A stretch of 64,000 nucleotides of DNA from Corynebacterium urinipleomorphum (lineage in GTDB: Bacteria > Actinomycetota > Actinomycetes > Mycobacteriales > Mycobacteriaceae): assembly GCF_900155535.1 (NCBI RefSeq), contig NZ_LT706963.1, positions 367,094-431,093 on the forward strand. Reading direction: 5' to 3'. The position numbers and the translations under genes are program-made. A model generated the notes under the pieces. It had not been told where the DNA came from and did not search any database. It was given only the letters and a program-made list of their open reading frames with translations. This document shows positions 44,225 through 53,582 of the stretch, in pieces. The first letter of the stretch is position 1, and each line of letters starts with the position of its first letter.

Positions 44225-45315
44225 TGAACCCGAATGTCCCGTACCTGATCAGTCCGAAGGACCCGGTCACCTTCGAAGTCCTCGACCCGTCCGGCAAAGC
44301 ACCGACCCACGCCGGCATTGAACTGCCGGAGGACTGGATGCGCTCCGGTACCCTCACCGTCGCCATGGCGGGTGCCCGTTCCTCGGGCAAGAGCCTCTAC
44401 ATCGCCGTGGTGGTCAAACTGCTGCGCGATATGCTCACCGCTAACCGCGGGTTCCTCAACGCCGCTGACGAGTACACCCGTCGGACCTACGAAGAGAATT
44501 ACGAGCGCCCCCTGTTCGAGGAGATGGGCCTCATGCCGCCGACCCCGCCGTCGGCGAACCCGGATGCCTACCAGAACCGTCCGCTCATTTACGACTTGGG
44601 CTTTCACGTCCGCGTCAACCCGGCAGACAACCAGCAGGTGCGACAGAAGGTCTACTTGGTGCTGCAGGACGTGGCCGGTGAGGACCTCCGCGAGGAAGGG
44701 TTTGTCGAGCGCGCCCCGAAGCTCGGCTTCTTCCGCAACGCCGACCGCATCGTGTTCCTCTACGACCCGATGGCCGTCAACCGCATCCGGCAGCTGCTGG
44801 AAGGGACCGTGTCCACCAATGAGGTGGGCAGGGAGAACCCTGCCATGATCCTGCAGAACATCTTGCGTCTCATGTCTCCGGAGCAGATGCCCACGATCGC
44901 CCTGACGCTATCCAAGTTCGATATGCTCCAGCGCCTCGCTCATGTCGATCAAGTGGGCAGCGGCGGCATCCAAGGCCAGACCGTGGATTGGCAGGCGGCC
45001 ATGAGCAACTACGGTGCCTCCTTCCGCCGTGAATCGAACCCGCCGAGCGAACCATTCGACTGGGTCGACCGTACCTCCATGCACTACGAGATCCGCAGCA
45101 TGCTCAGTGCACTCGGCGCAATGGAAATGCTCAACCTCCTGGAGACCCAGTCGCCCACCGGCCAGCCCGTGCCGTACAGCTGCCACGCTGTTTCCGCGTT
45201 GGGTGACTCACCGGAGGGCGACAGCGTGTCCCGGATGGGGATTGCGCCGTTCCGCGTCTTGGACCCGATCCGCGAAATGTTTTCCCAATACGGTCTGTTC
45301 GAGGGAGGAATGTAA
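44224..45315 (+). CDS. TRAFAC-like GTPase (DO-GTPase2 type)
   Basis: A 363-aa P-loop GTPase. G1/Walker A is GARSSGKS at 50-57, the G3 region is LVLQDVAGED, and TLSKFDML is a likely G4 (SKxD in place of NKxD). The insert between G1 and G3 is long, with many prolines and tyrosines. The layout and neighbours match the double-GTPase (DO-GTPase2) family I recall from predicted GTPase-centred conflict systems. Only one clear P-loop is visible here, so the second, if present, is degenerate or in another gene. No TM helix is present. It is probably the switch of the whole operon. GGAGGGAAC is the ribosome binding site, and TAATG overlaps occur at both ends. Confidence 0.78.
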   Translation: MNPNVPYLISPKDPVTFEVLDPSGKAPTHAGIELPEDWMRSGTLTVAMAGARSSGKSLYIAVVVKLLRDMLTANRGFLNAADEYTRRTYEENYERPLFEEMGLMPPTPPSANPDAYQNRPLIYDLGFHVRVNPADNQQVRQKVYLVLQDVAGEDLREEGFVERAPKLGFFRNADRIVFLYDPMAVNRIRQLLEGTVSTNEVGRENPAMILQNILRLMSPEQMPTIALTLSKFDMLQRLAHVDQVGSGGIQGQTVDWQAAMSNYGASFRRESNPPSEPFDWVDRTSMHYEIRSMLSALGAMEMLNLLETQSPTGQPVPYSCHAVSALGDSPEGDSVSRMGIAPFRVLDPIREMFSQYGLFEGGM

Positions 45316-45638
45316 TGTCCAACCACAACCAGGGCTGGCTCGCCCGGGAGCAGCGTCGCCTCGCCGCTGCTTCTGCACCCCAGGCCGAGCATCACCCCGC
45401 CGTGCCGGGGTCAGAGAAGCAACCGGCCGCGCCTGCGCCGGATCTAGGGGCACAGCCTCCGCGGCAACCGGGGGAGTACCAGCAGCAGGTGCAGCAGCCG
45501 GCTCCGTCCGCACAGCAATGGCCGGCGCAACAACCGCACCAGCCACATCAACCGCAACCGCATACTGACAGTCAGATCGGGGCGCCCTACGGGTTTGGGC
45601 CGGGGACCGCTCCGCGAGAAGAAGGGCCGCAACGATGA
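45315..45638 (+). CDS. Small P/Q-rich disordered protein
   Basis: A 107-aa protein made almost wholly of P, Q, A and H after an initial basic segment (GWLAREQRRLAAAS). It has no TM helix or known domain. It overlaps the GTPase stop (TAATG) and the next start (ATGA), so it is translated as part of the operon despite its low complexity. The basic, helical N-terminus may be a docking peptide; this is a guess. I do not recognise a family. Confidence 0.6.
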   Translation: MSNHNQGWLAREQRRLAAASAPQAEHHPAVPGSEKQPAAPAPDLGAQPPRQPGEYQQQVQQPAPSAQQWPAQQPHQPHQPQPHTDSQIGAPYGFGPGTAPREEGPQR

Positions 45639-46129
45639 CGAACGGCACCAATCCAGCACCGCAGCAGGGCTTCAGGCAGGGGTGGCCCCAGCAGACGGGG
45701 CAAGGCGGTCAAGCACCGCACTTTCCCCAGCAGGCGTACCCGGGCCAACCGGGCCAGCCAGGACAACCGGGACAACACGGTCAGTTTTCCCAGGCAGTGC
45801 CGGGCAGCGCCGGTTTCGGCCAGAACCAGTTCGGTGGTCCCCGTCCTTTCCAGCAGGCAGACTCTGGGAGTGCGGAGCACATCACCACTGATGAGGCGGA
45901 AAACATCGCTGCTCAGCGCGGGGAGAAAGTGCAGGAAACCGAGAGGCGCCGCGCGCGAATCTGGCGGAATATTCTCGGTGTGCTCGGCCTTGCTCTGCTG
46001 ATCGCGTGCTTGATGGTGCTCGCGTGGACTTATCTTCCCAGCCCCCCGGTAGATATCACCACTGCCCAAAGCGGGCTGGTCCACAACCTGGTTGAGGCGC
46101 GCAGCGGCGCATTCGGGCAGTACGTATAG
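45635..46129 (+). CDS. Small single-TM protein with G/P/Q-rich cytoplasmic N-terminus
   Basis: A 164-aa protein. Residues 1-80 are low-complexity with PGQPGQPGQPGQ repeats. There follows a charged helix (ERRRARIWRN), one TM helix (ILGVLGLALLIACLMVLAWTYL) and a short extracytoplasmic tail of about 30 residues ending FGQYV. Positive-inside charge places the low-complexity part in the cytoplasm. The start overlaps the previous stop (ATGA). Similar in design to the 189-aa protein next to it and to the N-terminus of the 231-aa protein at 29055. No named family. Confidence 0.65.
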   Translation: MTNGTNPAPQQGFRQGWPQQTGQGGQAPHFPQQAYPGQPGQPGQPGQHGQFSQAVPGSAGFGQNQFGGPRPFQQADSGSAEHITTDEAENIAAQRGEKVQETERRRARIWRNILGVLGLALLIACLMVLAWTYLPSPPVDITTAQSGLVHNLVEARSGAFGQYV

Positions 46130-46147
46130 GACGGAGGCTGAACAAAG

Positions 46148-46717
46148 ATGACTAGCCAACACCCCACAGGACTTGGAACCGTGCCCGGGAACGATGACCG
46201 CGTACAGGCCGACCAGTACGACTTCACAGAGGTCGCCCCGTTCGCGGCGTTGTCAGTTCCCGAACCCGCCGCGCACCCGGCACAGCACGCCCCACGCGCG
46301 CAGGCGGCGGAACCGGCACACCCGGGTCGACCGGGCCCCCAAGGCGAGCAGCCAACGGGTCACGCACCTGAGCAGGTGCCCGGCCCCGCGCCGCAAGGTA
46401 GGCCGGAAGCCCGCAGGGCTCCTGAACAACGCGCTGCGGCTGAACCGCGTCGCGCACCCGAACAACGTCGGGCACCGAGTGCGCCTGCGCCTAGTGCGCG
46501 GAACCGTGAAGCCGCGGCCTTCCACACGCCGGGACAGGCCCCGAGGCAGGTGCGCTCGCAAAGCCAGGAAATCCGCCCGGCGGCAGTTGCGCGCAAGGAA
46601 CAGGCCGACAAGAAGACAGCACTGGTGCTCACGGCGGCGATCGCAGTCGTCGTACTGGTGATCGTTGTGTTGGCGATCTTGATTCTCACCAGCGTTGTGC
46701 CCTTCCGCGGTCTCTAA
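46148..46717 (+). CDS. Small tail-anchored P/A/R-rich protein
   Basis: A 189-aa protein with a long disordered cytoplasmic segment rich in P, A, E, Q and R (repeated RRAPEQRRA motifs) and a C-terminal TM helix (ALVLTAAIAVVVLVIVVLAI) leaving only a few residues outside. This is a tail-anchored arrangement. It lies 18 bases after the previous gene and 18 before the next. No catalytic motif. It may recruit soluble operon products to the membrane, an inference from design only. Confidence 0.62.
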   Translation: MTSQHPTGLGTVPGNDDRVQADQYDFTEVAPFAALSVPEPAAHPAQHAPRAQAAEPAHPGRPGPQGEQPTGHAPEQVPGPAPQGRPEARRAPEQRAAAEPRRAPEQRRAPSAPAPSARNREAAAFHTPGQAPRQVRSQSQEIRPAAVARKEQADKKTALVLTAAIAVVVLVIVVLAILILTSVVPFRGL

Positions 46718-46735
46718 CGAAATCAAGGTGGGTTA

Positions 46736-48151
46736 ATGGCGGAGAACCAGAATTCAATCGAGTATTTCAATCTGCAGGGGTGGTGGGAATCGCTTCCCGC
46801 CCCGGACCAGCGAGTGCTCAAGGACGTCTACGAGCAGCAGAAAGGAGCGGGCCGGCGCCTGCTCCGCTCGACGCACGACCGGCACACGGACATCGCTTTC
46901 CTGTCTGACTTGCTCATTGCGACGAACAAGAACAGGGAACTGCAGGCACGGATCGTCGATAAGCTCATGGAGCGTTATTCGCACCTTCCGGCACCCGACG
47001 ATCTTGGCGATGACGCGATCGTGGAGCTCCACCACACCCAAATCCGGGTGATGAACTACTTCTACGGCCAGCGGAATTACTCGTCGCAGGCTTTCGACAT
47101 GGTGTTGCGCATCGCCCAGGACAACATCAACATCGAGCGGCGGGTCATGCGCATCAAACGCGAACGCGTCAAGCGTGCCGCCTACCGGAAGGCCGACGGG
47201 ATCGAGAAAAAGGCCCAAGCAGCGAAGCGCGAAGGCGACGTCGTTAAAGCGGCGGAACTTCATCTCGAGGCGCGCGCCAAACGCATCGAGGGCATGCACG
47301 AAAGCTCCGCCTACAGCGAAGAGCACCCGTGCTTCCGCCAGATGGCCATCATCGCCGAGAAGAACAACGACTTCGAACTCGCCCTGCGCATCGCCCTCGA
47401 CGCACGCCGCGCCGGGTGGATCGACCGCAACGAGGACTGGACCCGCCGCATCAACCGGCTGAACAAGAAGATCTCGGAGCGCGACAACCTGCGCTACATC
47501 GAGGACAGTGGCCCCTTCGGCGGGTACCTCGGCGCGTTCAACTTGTCCGGCTTTGTCAAACACGAATTCGCCCCCGCCGAGCAAAAGCTCATCATCGAGG
47601 AGCTATCCGCAGAGCACCCGCTTATCGACGGCACCATGCAGCCCGACGGCCACACCGCCCGCACGGTGCTCGCCCGGCTGGCTGAAACCGCCGCCAAAGT
47701 GCTCACGAACGAGTACAAAGACCTCACAGCCCATTTAGATGCCATCCAAGTACACATGGAGCGCTACCCCCGAGATGTGGAAGGGGATGTGTGGGAGCGG
47801 CACCTTGTGTTCGGACAACAGTCACTGGAGTGCCTGGCGGTGGTGCAGGGACGTGCACGCACCAAGCGATCGTGGGCGAAGACAGCTGATCCGGTGCTGA
47901 TGATGAACTGGTATTCCACCAGCGGCATCGAATTCGAGGATGTCGCCCGCAAGGAATTCAACGAATCCCACGCGGGCCGAGACGACATTGAACCCACTCA
48001 CACCGCCCGGACGGCCATCCTCCTGCTTGCCGAAGCATTTGATCTCAACGAGGATATCGAGCCAGTCGCGCGCGAATCCATGAACAACGGCTGGGCCGGC
48101 CCGTGGGAGGCTGTCCTTGCCCGCCATCGCAACGGCGGTGGCAGCCAGTAG
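46736..48151 (+). CDS. Unrecognised helical protein, last gene of the tubulin/GTPase operon
   Basis: A 471-aa soluble protein, predominantly helical. The N-terminal half contains a long charged stretch (about 130-200) rich in K, R, E and A that resembles TPR or coiled-coil packing (AQAAKREGDVVKAAELHLEA). A segment around 250-270 (YIEDSGPFGGYLGAFNLSGF) is a possible functional loop. The final third has W- and H-containing helices. I cannot assign a family. The GTPase-associated helical (GASH) type is a possibility given the context, but I see no diagnostic motif. It starts 18 bases after the previous gene and is followed by the str operon. Confidence 0.65.
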   Translation: MAENQNSIEYFNLQGWWESLPAPDQRVLKDVYEQQKGAGRRLLRSTHDRHTDIAFLSDLLIATNKNRELQARIVDKLMERYSHLPAPDDLGDDAIVELHHTQIRVMNYFYGQRNYSSQAFDMVLRIAQDNINIERRVMRIKRERVKRAAYRKADGIEKKAQAAKREGDVVKAAELHLEARAKRIEGMHESSAYSEEHPCFRQMAIIAEKNNDFELALRIALDARRAGWIDRNEDWTRRINRLNKKISERDNLRYIEDSGPFGGYLGAFNLSGFVKHEFAPAEQKLIIEELSAEHPLIDGTMQPDGHTARTVLARLAETAAKVLTNEYKDLTAHLDAIQVHMERYPRDVEGDVWERHLVFGQQSLECLAVVQGRARTKRSWAKTADPVLMMNWYSTSGIEFEDVARKEFNESHAGRDDIEPTHTARTAILLLAEAFDLNEDIEPVARESMNNGWAGPWEAVLARHRNGGGSQ

Positions 48152-48366
48152 CGCGATTTGCTTTTGCGGGGTAGGGGAAGGTAGTTTCTCTTACGATTCC
48201 GCCTCGAATATCGGGGTTAGGAAACCGTTGAACTCCACGCACTCTCCAGGGGAGCGGTGGTAGATCACGCGAAAGCGGCAGGGCCCCGAAGAAGAGCCCC
48301 CATTTTTGCATGTTCGGCCACTTCTGCTTGCCCGGGGGAGTGCGAACCCGAACAGAAAGAGTTGGT
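48152..48366 (+). promoter_or_regulatory. str-operon promoter/leader region
   Basis: About 215 bases between the tubulin/GTPase operon and rpsL. TACGAT at 48192-48197 could be a -10, but I see no good -35 at the expected distance. AGAAAGAG before the ATG at 48367 is the ribosome binding site. No terminator is evident for the upstream operon. Confidence 0.35.
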
Positions 48367-48738
48367 ATGCCAACTATTCAGCAGCTGGTCCGCAAGGGCC
48401 GTCACGATAAGAGCAAGAAGGTGGCAACTGCTGCGCTGAAGGGCTCCCCGCAGCGCCGCGGCGTGTGCACCCGCGTGTACACCACCACCCCGAAGAAGCC
48501 GAACTCCGCACTCCGCAAGGTCGCGCGTGTCCGCCTGACCTCCGGCATCGAGGTCTCCGCCTACATTCCGGGCGAGGGCCACAACCTGCAGGAGCACTCC
48601 ATGGTGCTCGTGCGCGGCGGCCGTGTGAAGGACCTTCCGGGTGTCCGTTACAAGATCATCCGTGGCGCGCTGGACACCCAGGGCGTCAAGGACCGCAAGC
48701 AGGCTCGCTCCCGTTACGGCGCGAAGAAGGGACAGTAA
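48367..48738 (+). CDS. rpsL: 30S ribosomal protein S12
   Basis: A 123-aa S12 from the decoding centre, starting [28 protein letters not shown] contains K43 and the [10 protein letters not shown] region contains K88; both are wild type, so no common streptomycin-resistance change is present. ATG 48367 is used; an earlier in-frame ATG at 48310 adds residues not found in S12. rpsG follows after six bases. Confidence 0.97.
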   Translation: MPTIQQLVRKGRHDKSKKVATAALKGSPQRRGVCTRVYTTTPKKPNSALRKVARVRLTSGIEVSAYIPGEGHNLQEHSMVLVRGGRVKDLPGVRYKIIRGALDTQGVKDRKQARSRYGAKKGQ

Positions 48739-48744
48739 AGAACA

Positions 48745-49212
48745 ATGCGTAAGCAGCAAGCTCCGAAGCGTCCCGTTGTCAAGGACCCGGTTTACGACTC
48801 TGAGCTGGTCACCCAGCTGATCAACAAGATCCTCCAGGACGGCAAGAAGTCCACCGCGCAGCGCATCGTCTACGGCGCGCTGGAGATGTGCCGCGAGAAG
48901 ACCGGCACCGACCCGGTGGGCACCCTGGAGAAGGCCCTGGGCAACATCCGCCCGGACCTCGAGGTCCGTTCCCGCCGTGTCGGCGGTGCGACCTACCAGG
49001 TCCCGGTTGAGGTCCGCCCGGGCCGTTCCACCACCCTCGCTCTGCGCTGGATGGTCACTTTCACCCGTCAGCGCCGAGAGAACACCATGACCGAGCGTCT
49101 GGCCAACGAGATCCTCGATGCCTCCAACGGTCTCGGCGCATCCGTGAAGCGCCGCGAGGACACCCACAAGATGGCAGAGGCAAACCGCGCCTTCGCCCAC
49201 TACCGCTGGTAG
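48745..49212 (+). CDS. rpsG: 30S ribosomal protein S7
   Basis: A 155-aa S7, the primary binder of the 16S 3' major domain (30S head) that contacts E-site tRNA. Typical stretches are [40 protein letters not shown] and the beta-hairpin [18 protein letters not shown], ending [12 protein letters not shown]. Length is normal. Six bases after rpsL, as in the classical str operon; fusA follows after 205 bases. Confidence 0.97.
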   Translation: MRKQQAPKRPVVKDPVYDSELVTQLINKILQDGKKSTAQRIVYGALEMCREKTGTDPVGTLEKALGNIRPDLEVRSRRVGGATYQVPVEVRPGRSTTLALRWMVTFTRQRRENTMTERLANEILDASNGLGASVKRREDTHKMAEANRAFAHYRW

Positions 49213-49417
49213 TTTTCCGCAGCGCTGCATCTGGCGGGGTTTCTTTGGTTGCTCCGCCGGAGTCTGGCGTGAGGCTTCATTGCCTCGTCATGCCAGATCA
49301 GCGATTAAGTGGCACAATCGACCAAGGAAAATATCCGCCAAGGCGTCTCAAGTCGCTCCCGGTATTACGGGGATCACGGCTCAGGGCGTCGACGACACAT
49401 GAGTTGGGGTACACAAC

Positions 49418-51541
49418 GTGGCACAAGAAGTGCTTAAGGACCTTCACAAGGTCCGCAACATCGGCATCATGGCCCACATCGATGCCGGTAAGACGACCAC
49501 GACCGAGCGCATCCTGTTCTACACGGGTATCAACCGCCGGGTCGGCGAGACCCACGACGGCGGCGCTACCACTGACTGGATGGAGCAGGAGAAGGAGCGC
49601 GGCATCACCATTACGTCCGCTGCCGTGACCTGCTTCTGGAACAACAACCAGATCAACATCATCGACACCCCGGGCCACGTCGACTTCACCGTTGAGGTCG
49701 AGCGCTCCCTGCGTGTCCTCGACGGCGCTGTCGCAGTGTTCGACGGCAAGGAGGGTGTTGAGCCGCAGTCCGAGCAGGTGTGGCGTCAGGCCGCCAAGTA
49801 CGACGTTCCGCGTATCTGCTTCGTCAACAAGATGGACAAGCTGGGCGCCGACTTCTACTACACCGTCCAGACCATCATTGACCGCCTTGGCGCAAAGCCG
49901 TTGGTCATGCAGCTGCCGATCGGTGCCGAGGATGACTTCGACGGCGTCGTCGACCTCATCGATATGAAGGCCATCACCTGGCGCGGCAAGGTCGAGACCG
50001 GTGCTGAGCCGACCATCGAGGAGATCCCGGCTGACCTTCAGGAGAAGGCCGAGGAGTACCGCGAGAAGCTGCTCGAGACTGTCGCTGAGTCCGATGAAGA
50101 GCTCATGGAGAAGTACTTCGGCGGCGAAGAGCTGACCGTCGAGGAGATCAAGGGCGCCATCCGCAAGATGACCGTCAACTCCGAGATCTACCCGGTGTAC
50201 TGCGGTACCGCTTACCGCAACAAGGGCGTTCAGCCGCTGCTCGACGCCATCGTCGACTTCCTGCCGAACCCGCTCGACGTGGGCGAGGTCAAGGGTGTCG
50301 CCATGGATTCCGACGAGCCGATGACCCGTAAGCCGTCCGTCGAGGAGCCGTTCTCCGCTCTGGCGTTCAAGATCGCCGTCCACCCGTTCTTCGGCAAGCT
50401 CACCTACGTGCGCGTCTACTCCGGCCAGGCCATCCCGGGCGAGCAGATGCTCAACTCCACCAAGAACAAGAAGGAGCGCGTGGGCAAGCTCTTCCAGATG
50501 CACGCGAACAAGGAGAACCCGGTCGAGCACGCCGACGCCGGTAACATCTACGCGTTCATCGGCCTGAAGGAGACCACCACCGGTGACACCCTGTGCAACC
50601 CGGACCACCCGATCATCTTGGAGTCCATGGACTTCCCGGATCCGGTGATCCAGGTCGCCATCGAGCCGAAGACCAAGGCCGACCAGGAGAAGCTGGGTAC
50701 CGCTATCCAGAAGCTCGCTGAGGAGGACCCGACCTTCACCGTCAAGCTCGACGAAGAGTCCGGCCAGACCGTCATCGGCGGCATGGGCGAGCTCCACCTC
50801 GACGTCCTGGTCGACCGCATGAAGCGCGAGTTCAAGGTCGAGGCGAACATCGGTTCCCCGCAGGTGGCTTACCGCGAGACCATCCGCAAGAAGGTCGAGC
50901 ACCTCGATTACACGCACAAGAAGCAGACTGGTGGTTCCGGCCAGTTCGCGAAGGTCATTGTCACCATCGAGCCGTACACCCCGGATGTGGAGAACCTCGA
51001 AGAGGGCGAGTCCGCAACCTACACCTTCGAGAACGCCGTCACTGGTGGCCGCGTCCCGAAGGAGTACATCCCGTCCGTCGACGCTGGTATCCAGGACGCA
51101 ATGCAGTACGGCTACCTCGCCGGCTACCCGCTGGTCAACATCAAGGCCACCCTCGAGGACGGCGCGTACCACGAGGTCGACTCCTCTGAGATGGCCTTCA
51201 AGCTCGCTGGTTCCCAGGCGCTCAAGGAAGCTGTGGCTAAGGCGAAGCCGGTCCTTCTCGAGCCGATGATGGCCGTCGAGGTCGTCACCCCCGAGGAGTA
51301 CATGGGTACCGTCAACGGTGACATCAGCTCCCGTCGTGGCCAGGTCTACGCTATGGAAGACCGCTCTGGCGCAAAGGTGGTCAAGGCTAAGGTGCCGCTG
51401 TCCGAGATGTTCGGTTACATCGGCGACCTCCGCTCCTCGACCGCAGGCCGTGCGAACTTCACCATGGTGTTCGACTCCTACGCCGAGGTTCCGAGCAGCA
51501 TCGCTCAGGAGATCATCGACGAGCGCAATGGCAACGCCTAA
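49418..51541 (+). CDS. fusA: Elongation factor G
   Basis: A 707-aa EF-G that drives translocation with GTP. G1 is [10 protein letters not shown] (19-28), G3 is DTPGHVDF, G4 is NKMDK. Domains II-V follow, with [20 protein letters not shown] in domain III and the loop [20 protein letters not shown] in domain IV. It starts at GTG 49418 ([19 protein letters not shown]); the ribosome binding site is weak. Upstream 205 bases may hold a separate promoter. No frameshift or missing motif. Confidence 0.97.
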   Translation: MAQEVLKDLHKVRNIGIMAHIDAGKTTTTERILFYTGINRRVGETHDGGATTDWMEQEKERGITITSAAVTCFWNNNQINIIDTPGHVDFTVEVERSLRVLDGAVAVFDGKEGVEPQSEQVWRQAAKYDVPRICFVNKMDKLGADFYYTVQTIIDRLGAKPLVMQLPIGAEDDFDGVVDLIDMKAITWRGKVETGAEPTIEEIPADLQEKAEEYREKLLETVAESDEELMEKYFGGEELTVEEIKGAIRKMTVNSEIYPVYCGTAYRNKGVQPLLDAIVDFLPNPLDVGEVKGVAMDSDEPMTRKPSVEEPFSALAFKIAVHPFFGKLTYVRVYSGQAIPGEQMLNSTKNKKERVGKLFQMHANKENPVEHADAGNIYAFIGLKETTTGDTLCNPDHPIILESMDFPDPVIQVAIEPKTKADQEKLGTAIQKLAEEDPTFTVKLDEESGQTVIGGMGELHLDVLVDRMKREFKVEANIGSPQVAYRETIRKKVEHLDYTHKKQTGGSGQFAKVIVTIEPYTPDVENLEEGESATYTFENAVTGGRVPKEYIPSVDAGIQDAMQYGYLAGYPLVNIKATLEDGAYHEVDSSEMAFKLAGSQALKEAVAKAKPVLLEPMMAVEVVTPEEYMGTVNGDISSRRGQVYAMEDRSGAKVVKAKVPLSEMFGYIGDLRSSTAGRANFTMVFDSYAEVPSSIAQEIIDERNGNA

Positions 51542-51934
51542 CACGCGTTAGCTGGGTGCTTCCCGGGCAAGTGCCACCCGGGATAGCGCTCGCGCCGCGG
51601 TAGCGGTCGAGCTGAAAGTTCCGCCTCAACGCACAGCGGGACTTTGAGCCGGCCGTTACCACTAGGTGGGTCCGCCTGAAAGCGGGTCGTCCGGCAAACC
51701 GCCAGGGAAGGCCTAGAATCTTCCCCGACATGGTTTGAAAAACGGCGTTAATAAATCTAGGATCATGTAACTGGCACATTGTGAAATGGCCATTGTTTCC
51801 ATGCCCGACGCACCGGTGCACCACCACTGACGGTGGATGACGGTGGACCGAGTGCTAGGAAATGAAAGCAAGGCAGAAGTAAATCCACGTGGCTGCGAGA
51901 GTCGTAGTCACATGCACGTCCAGGAGGACAAACA
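51542..51934 (+). other. fusA-tuf intergenic region
   Basis: About 390 bases with no gene. It holds the tuf promoter listed separately and several short G/C-rich inverted repeats in the fusA-proximal half, none followed by a T-run. The leader from the tuf promoter to the GTG is about 165 bases. AGGAGG at about 51922 is the ribosome binding site of tuf. Confidence 0.6.
51735..51763 (+). promoter_or_regulatory. tuf promoter
   Basis: TTGAAA (51735-51740), a spacer of exactly 17 bases, and TAGGAT (51758-51763) form a near-consensus housekeeping sigma promoter, placed to transcribe tuf independently of fusA. An AT-rich spacer precedes the -10. Confidence 0.75.
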
Positions 51935-53125
51935 GTGGCAAAGGAAAAGTTCGAGCGCTCTAAGCCGCACGTGAACATCGGCACCATCGGTCACGTCGAC
52001 CACGGCAAGACCACCACCACCGCCGCTATCACCAAGGTGCTGGCTGACGCTTACCCGGAGGAGAACAAGGCTTTCGCCTTCGACGCCATCGACAAGGCTC
52101 CGGAGGAGCGCGAGCGCGGCATTACCATCAACATCTCCCACGTGGAGTACAACACCCCGAAGCGCCACTACGCACACGTTGACGCCCCGGGCCACGCCGA
52201 CTACATCAAGAACATGATCACCGGTGCTGCTCAGATGGACGGCGCAATCCTCGTGGTTGCTGCTACCGACGGCCCGATGCCGCAGACCCGCGAGCACGTT
52301 CTGCTCGCCCGCCAGGTCGGCGTTCCGTACATCCTCGTTGCACTTAACAAGTGCGACATGGTCGACGATGAGGAGATCATCGAGCTCGTCGAGATGGAAA
52401 TCCGCGAGATGCTCGCTGAGCAGGACTACGACGAGGAAGCTCCGATCGTTCACATCTCCGCTCTCAAGGCTCTCGAGGGCGACGAGAAGTGGGTTCAGTC
52501 CGTCGTGGACCTCATGCAGGCTTGCGACGACTCCATCCCGGATCCGGAGCGCGAGACCGACAAGCCGTTCCTGATGCCGATCGAGGACATCTTCACCATT
52601 TCCGGCCGCGGTACCGTTGTTACCGGTCGTGTCGAGCGCGGTGTCCTGAACCTCAACGACGAGGTCGAGATCATCGGTATCCGCGAGAAGTCCCAGAAGA
52701 CCACCGTCACCTCCATCGAGATGTTCAACAAGCTTCTCGACACCGCTGAGGCCGGCGACAACGCAGCTCTCCTGCTCCGTGGTCTGAAGCGCGAGGACGT
52801 CGAGCGCGGCCAGGTCATCATCGCACCGGGCGCTTACACCCCGCACACCAAGTTCGAGGGTTCCGTCTACGTCCTGTCCAAGGACGAGGGCGGCCGCCAC
52901 ACCCCGTTCTTCGACAACTACCGTCCGCAGTTCTACTTCCGCACCACCGACGTGACCGGTGTTGTGAAGCTGCCGGAGGGCACCGAGATGGTCATGCCGG
53001 GCGACAACGTCGACATGTCCGTCGAGCTGATCCAGCCGGTCGCTATGGACGAGGGCCTGCGCTTCGCTATCCGCGAGGGCTCCCGCACCGTCGGCGCTGG
53101 CCGCGTCACCAAGATCCTGGACTAA
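51935..53125 (+). CDS. tuf: Elongation factor Tu
   Basis: A 396-aa EF-Tu that delivers aminoacyl-tRNA to the ribosome. G1 is GHVDHGKT (19-26), G3 is DAPGHADY, G4 is NKCD. Domain II begins after [20 protein letters not shown] and domain III contains [20 protein letters not shown]. It starts at GTG 51935 with AGGAGG upstream. The gene has its own strong promoter and a terminator, typical for a highly expressed protein. All residues looked standard. Confidence 0.98.
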   Translation: MAKEKFERSKPHVNIGTIGHVDHGKTTTTAAITKVLADAYPEENKAFAFDAIDKAPEERERGITINISHVEYNTPKRHYAHVDAPGHADYIKNMITGAAQMDGAILVVAATDGPMPQTREHVLLARQVGVPYILVALNKCDMVDDEEIIELVEMEIREMLAEQDYDEEAPIVHISALKALEGDEKWVQSVVDLMQACDDSIPDPERETDKPFLMPIEDIFTISGRGTVVTGRVERGVLNLNDEVEIIGIREKSQKTTVTSIEMFNKLLDTAEAGDNAALLLRGLKREDVERGQVIIAPGAYTPHTKFEGSVYVLSKDEGGRHTPFFDNYRPQFYFRTTDVTGVVKLPEGTEMVMPGDNVDMSVELIQPVAMDEGLRFAIREGSRTVGAGRVTKILD

Positions 53126-53172
53126 TCTCAATCTAGATCCGGGTTCTGGTACCGCCAGGACAGCCTGAAATA

Positions 53173-53207
53173 GCCGCATCCCGCAATGGGGTGCGGCTTT
53201 TCGCTTT
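53173..53207 (+). terminator. Intrinsic terminator after tuf
   Basis: GCCGCATCCC (53173-53182) pairs with GGGGTGCGGC (53188-53197; one G-T pair), followed by TTTTCGCTTTT. It closes the str operon. Confidence 0.85.
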
Positions 53208-53379
53208 TCGACGTCCCCTGCCCGCACCATCCTTCTTCCACCCTCCGGTTGTGCGTTGGTGTCCGTGCCGCTGCCTTGGCTCTTGCCCGCTTCACCTGGA
53301 ATCCCGGCAACAAATAGCTTTCAAGCGCCGTCGACACCGAGCACCTCGCCTGGCGCCCGCTAGATTTTCTTCGCGATGG

Positions 53380-53488
53380 ATGGAACCGCCCTTTTGCTGC
53401 CCCCGCGAGAGCCCAGATATTTTTCGGGGTTCCATGGAACCGCCCTTTTGAGCACGTCAGAGGGCGGTTTCAACATGTGATGGAACCG
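53380..53488. repeat. Short direct and inverted repeats between tuf and the HNH gene
   Basis: ATGGAACCGCCCTTTTG occurs at 53380-53396 and again, identical, at 53434-53450. A partial copy, ATGGAACCG, is at 53480-53488. AACCGCCCT (53438-53446) and AGGGCGGTT (53461-53469) form a perfect 9-bp inverted pair. The elements sit in an otherwise empty 450-base gap. I do not recognise a mobile element from them. Confidence 0.7.
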
Positions 53489-53492
53489 GCGG

Positions 53493-53530
53493 TTGTGGAT
53501 AACTCCGGCAGCGTCGACGGTTATCCACAG
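53493..53530. promoter_or_regulatory. Pair of inverted DnaA-box-like sites
   Basis: TTATCCACA at 53521-53529 is a perfect DnaA-box consensus. TGTGGATAA at 53494-53502 is the same box on the other strand. The two form a 10-bp inverted repeat (TGTGGATAAC/GTTATCCACA) with 16 bases between. They lie about 55-90 bases before the HNH gene start. No dnaA or dnaN is near, so this is not the chromosomal origin. Confidence 0.6.
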
Positions 53531-53582
53531 GTTTCGGGTGGTGCCCTTTTGCGTTTCGCTTTGTGGTTTTAGCGTGTGGGGC

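Noticed and set aside
29055..48151. The tubulin/GTPase operon as a prophage or plasmid partition (TubZ) module
   Set aside because: There is no replication, integrase or structural phage gene, the tubulin-like protein is far larger than TubZ, and membrane plus vWA/GTPase partners fit a chromosomal system better.
29055..48151. The operon as a type VII secretion system
   Set aside because: There is no FtsK/SpoIIIE-type EccC ATPase, EsxAB-like WXG pair or mycosin, despite P/Q-rich proteins.
49298..51544. Minus-strand frame opposite fusA
   Set aside because: Shadow of fusA codon usage.
53493..53530. DnaA-box pair as a replication origin
   Set aside because: Only two boxes, no AT-rich unwinding region and no dnaA/dnaN/rpmH nearby.
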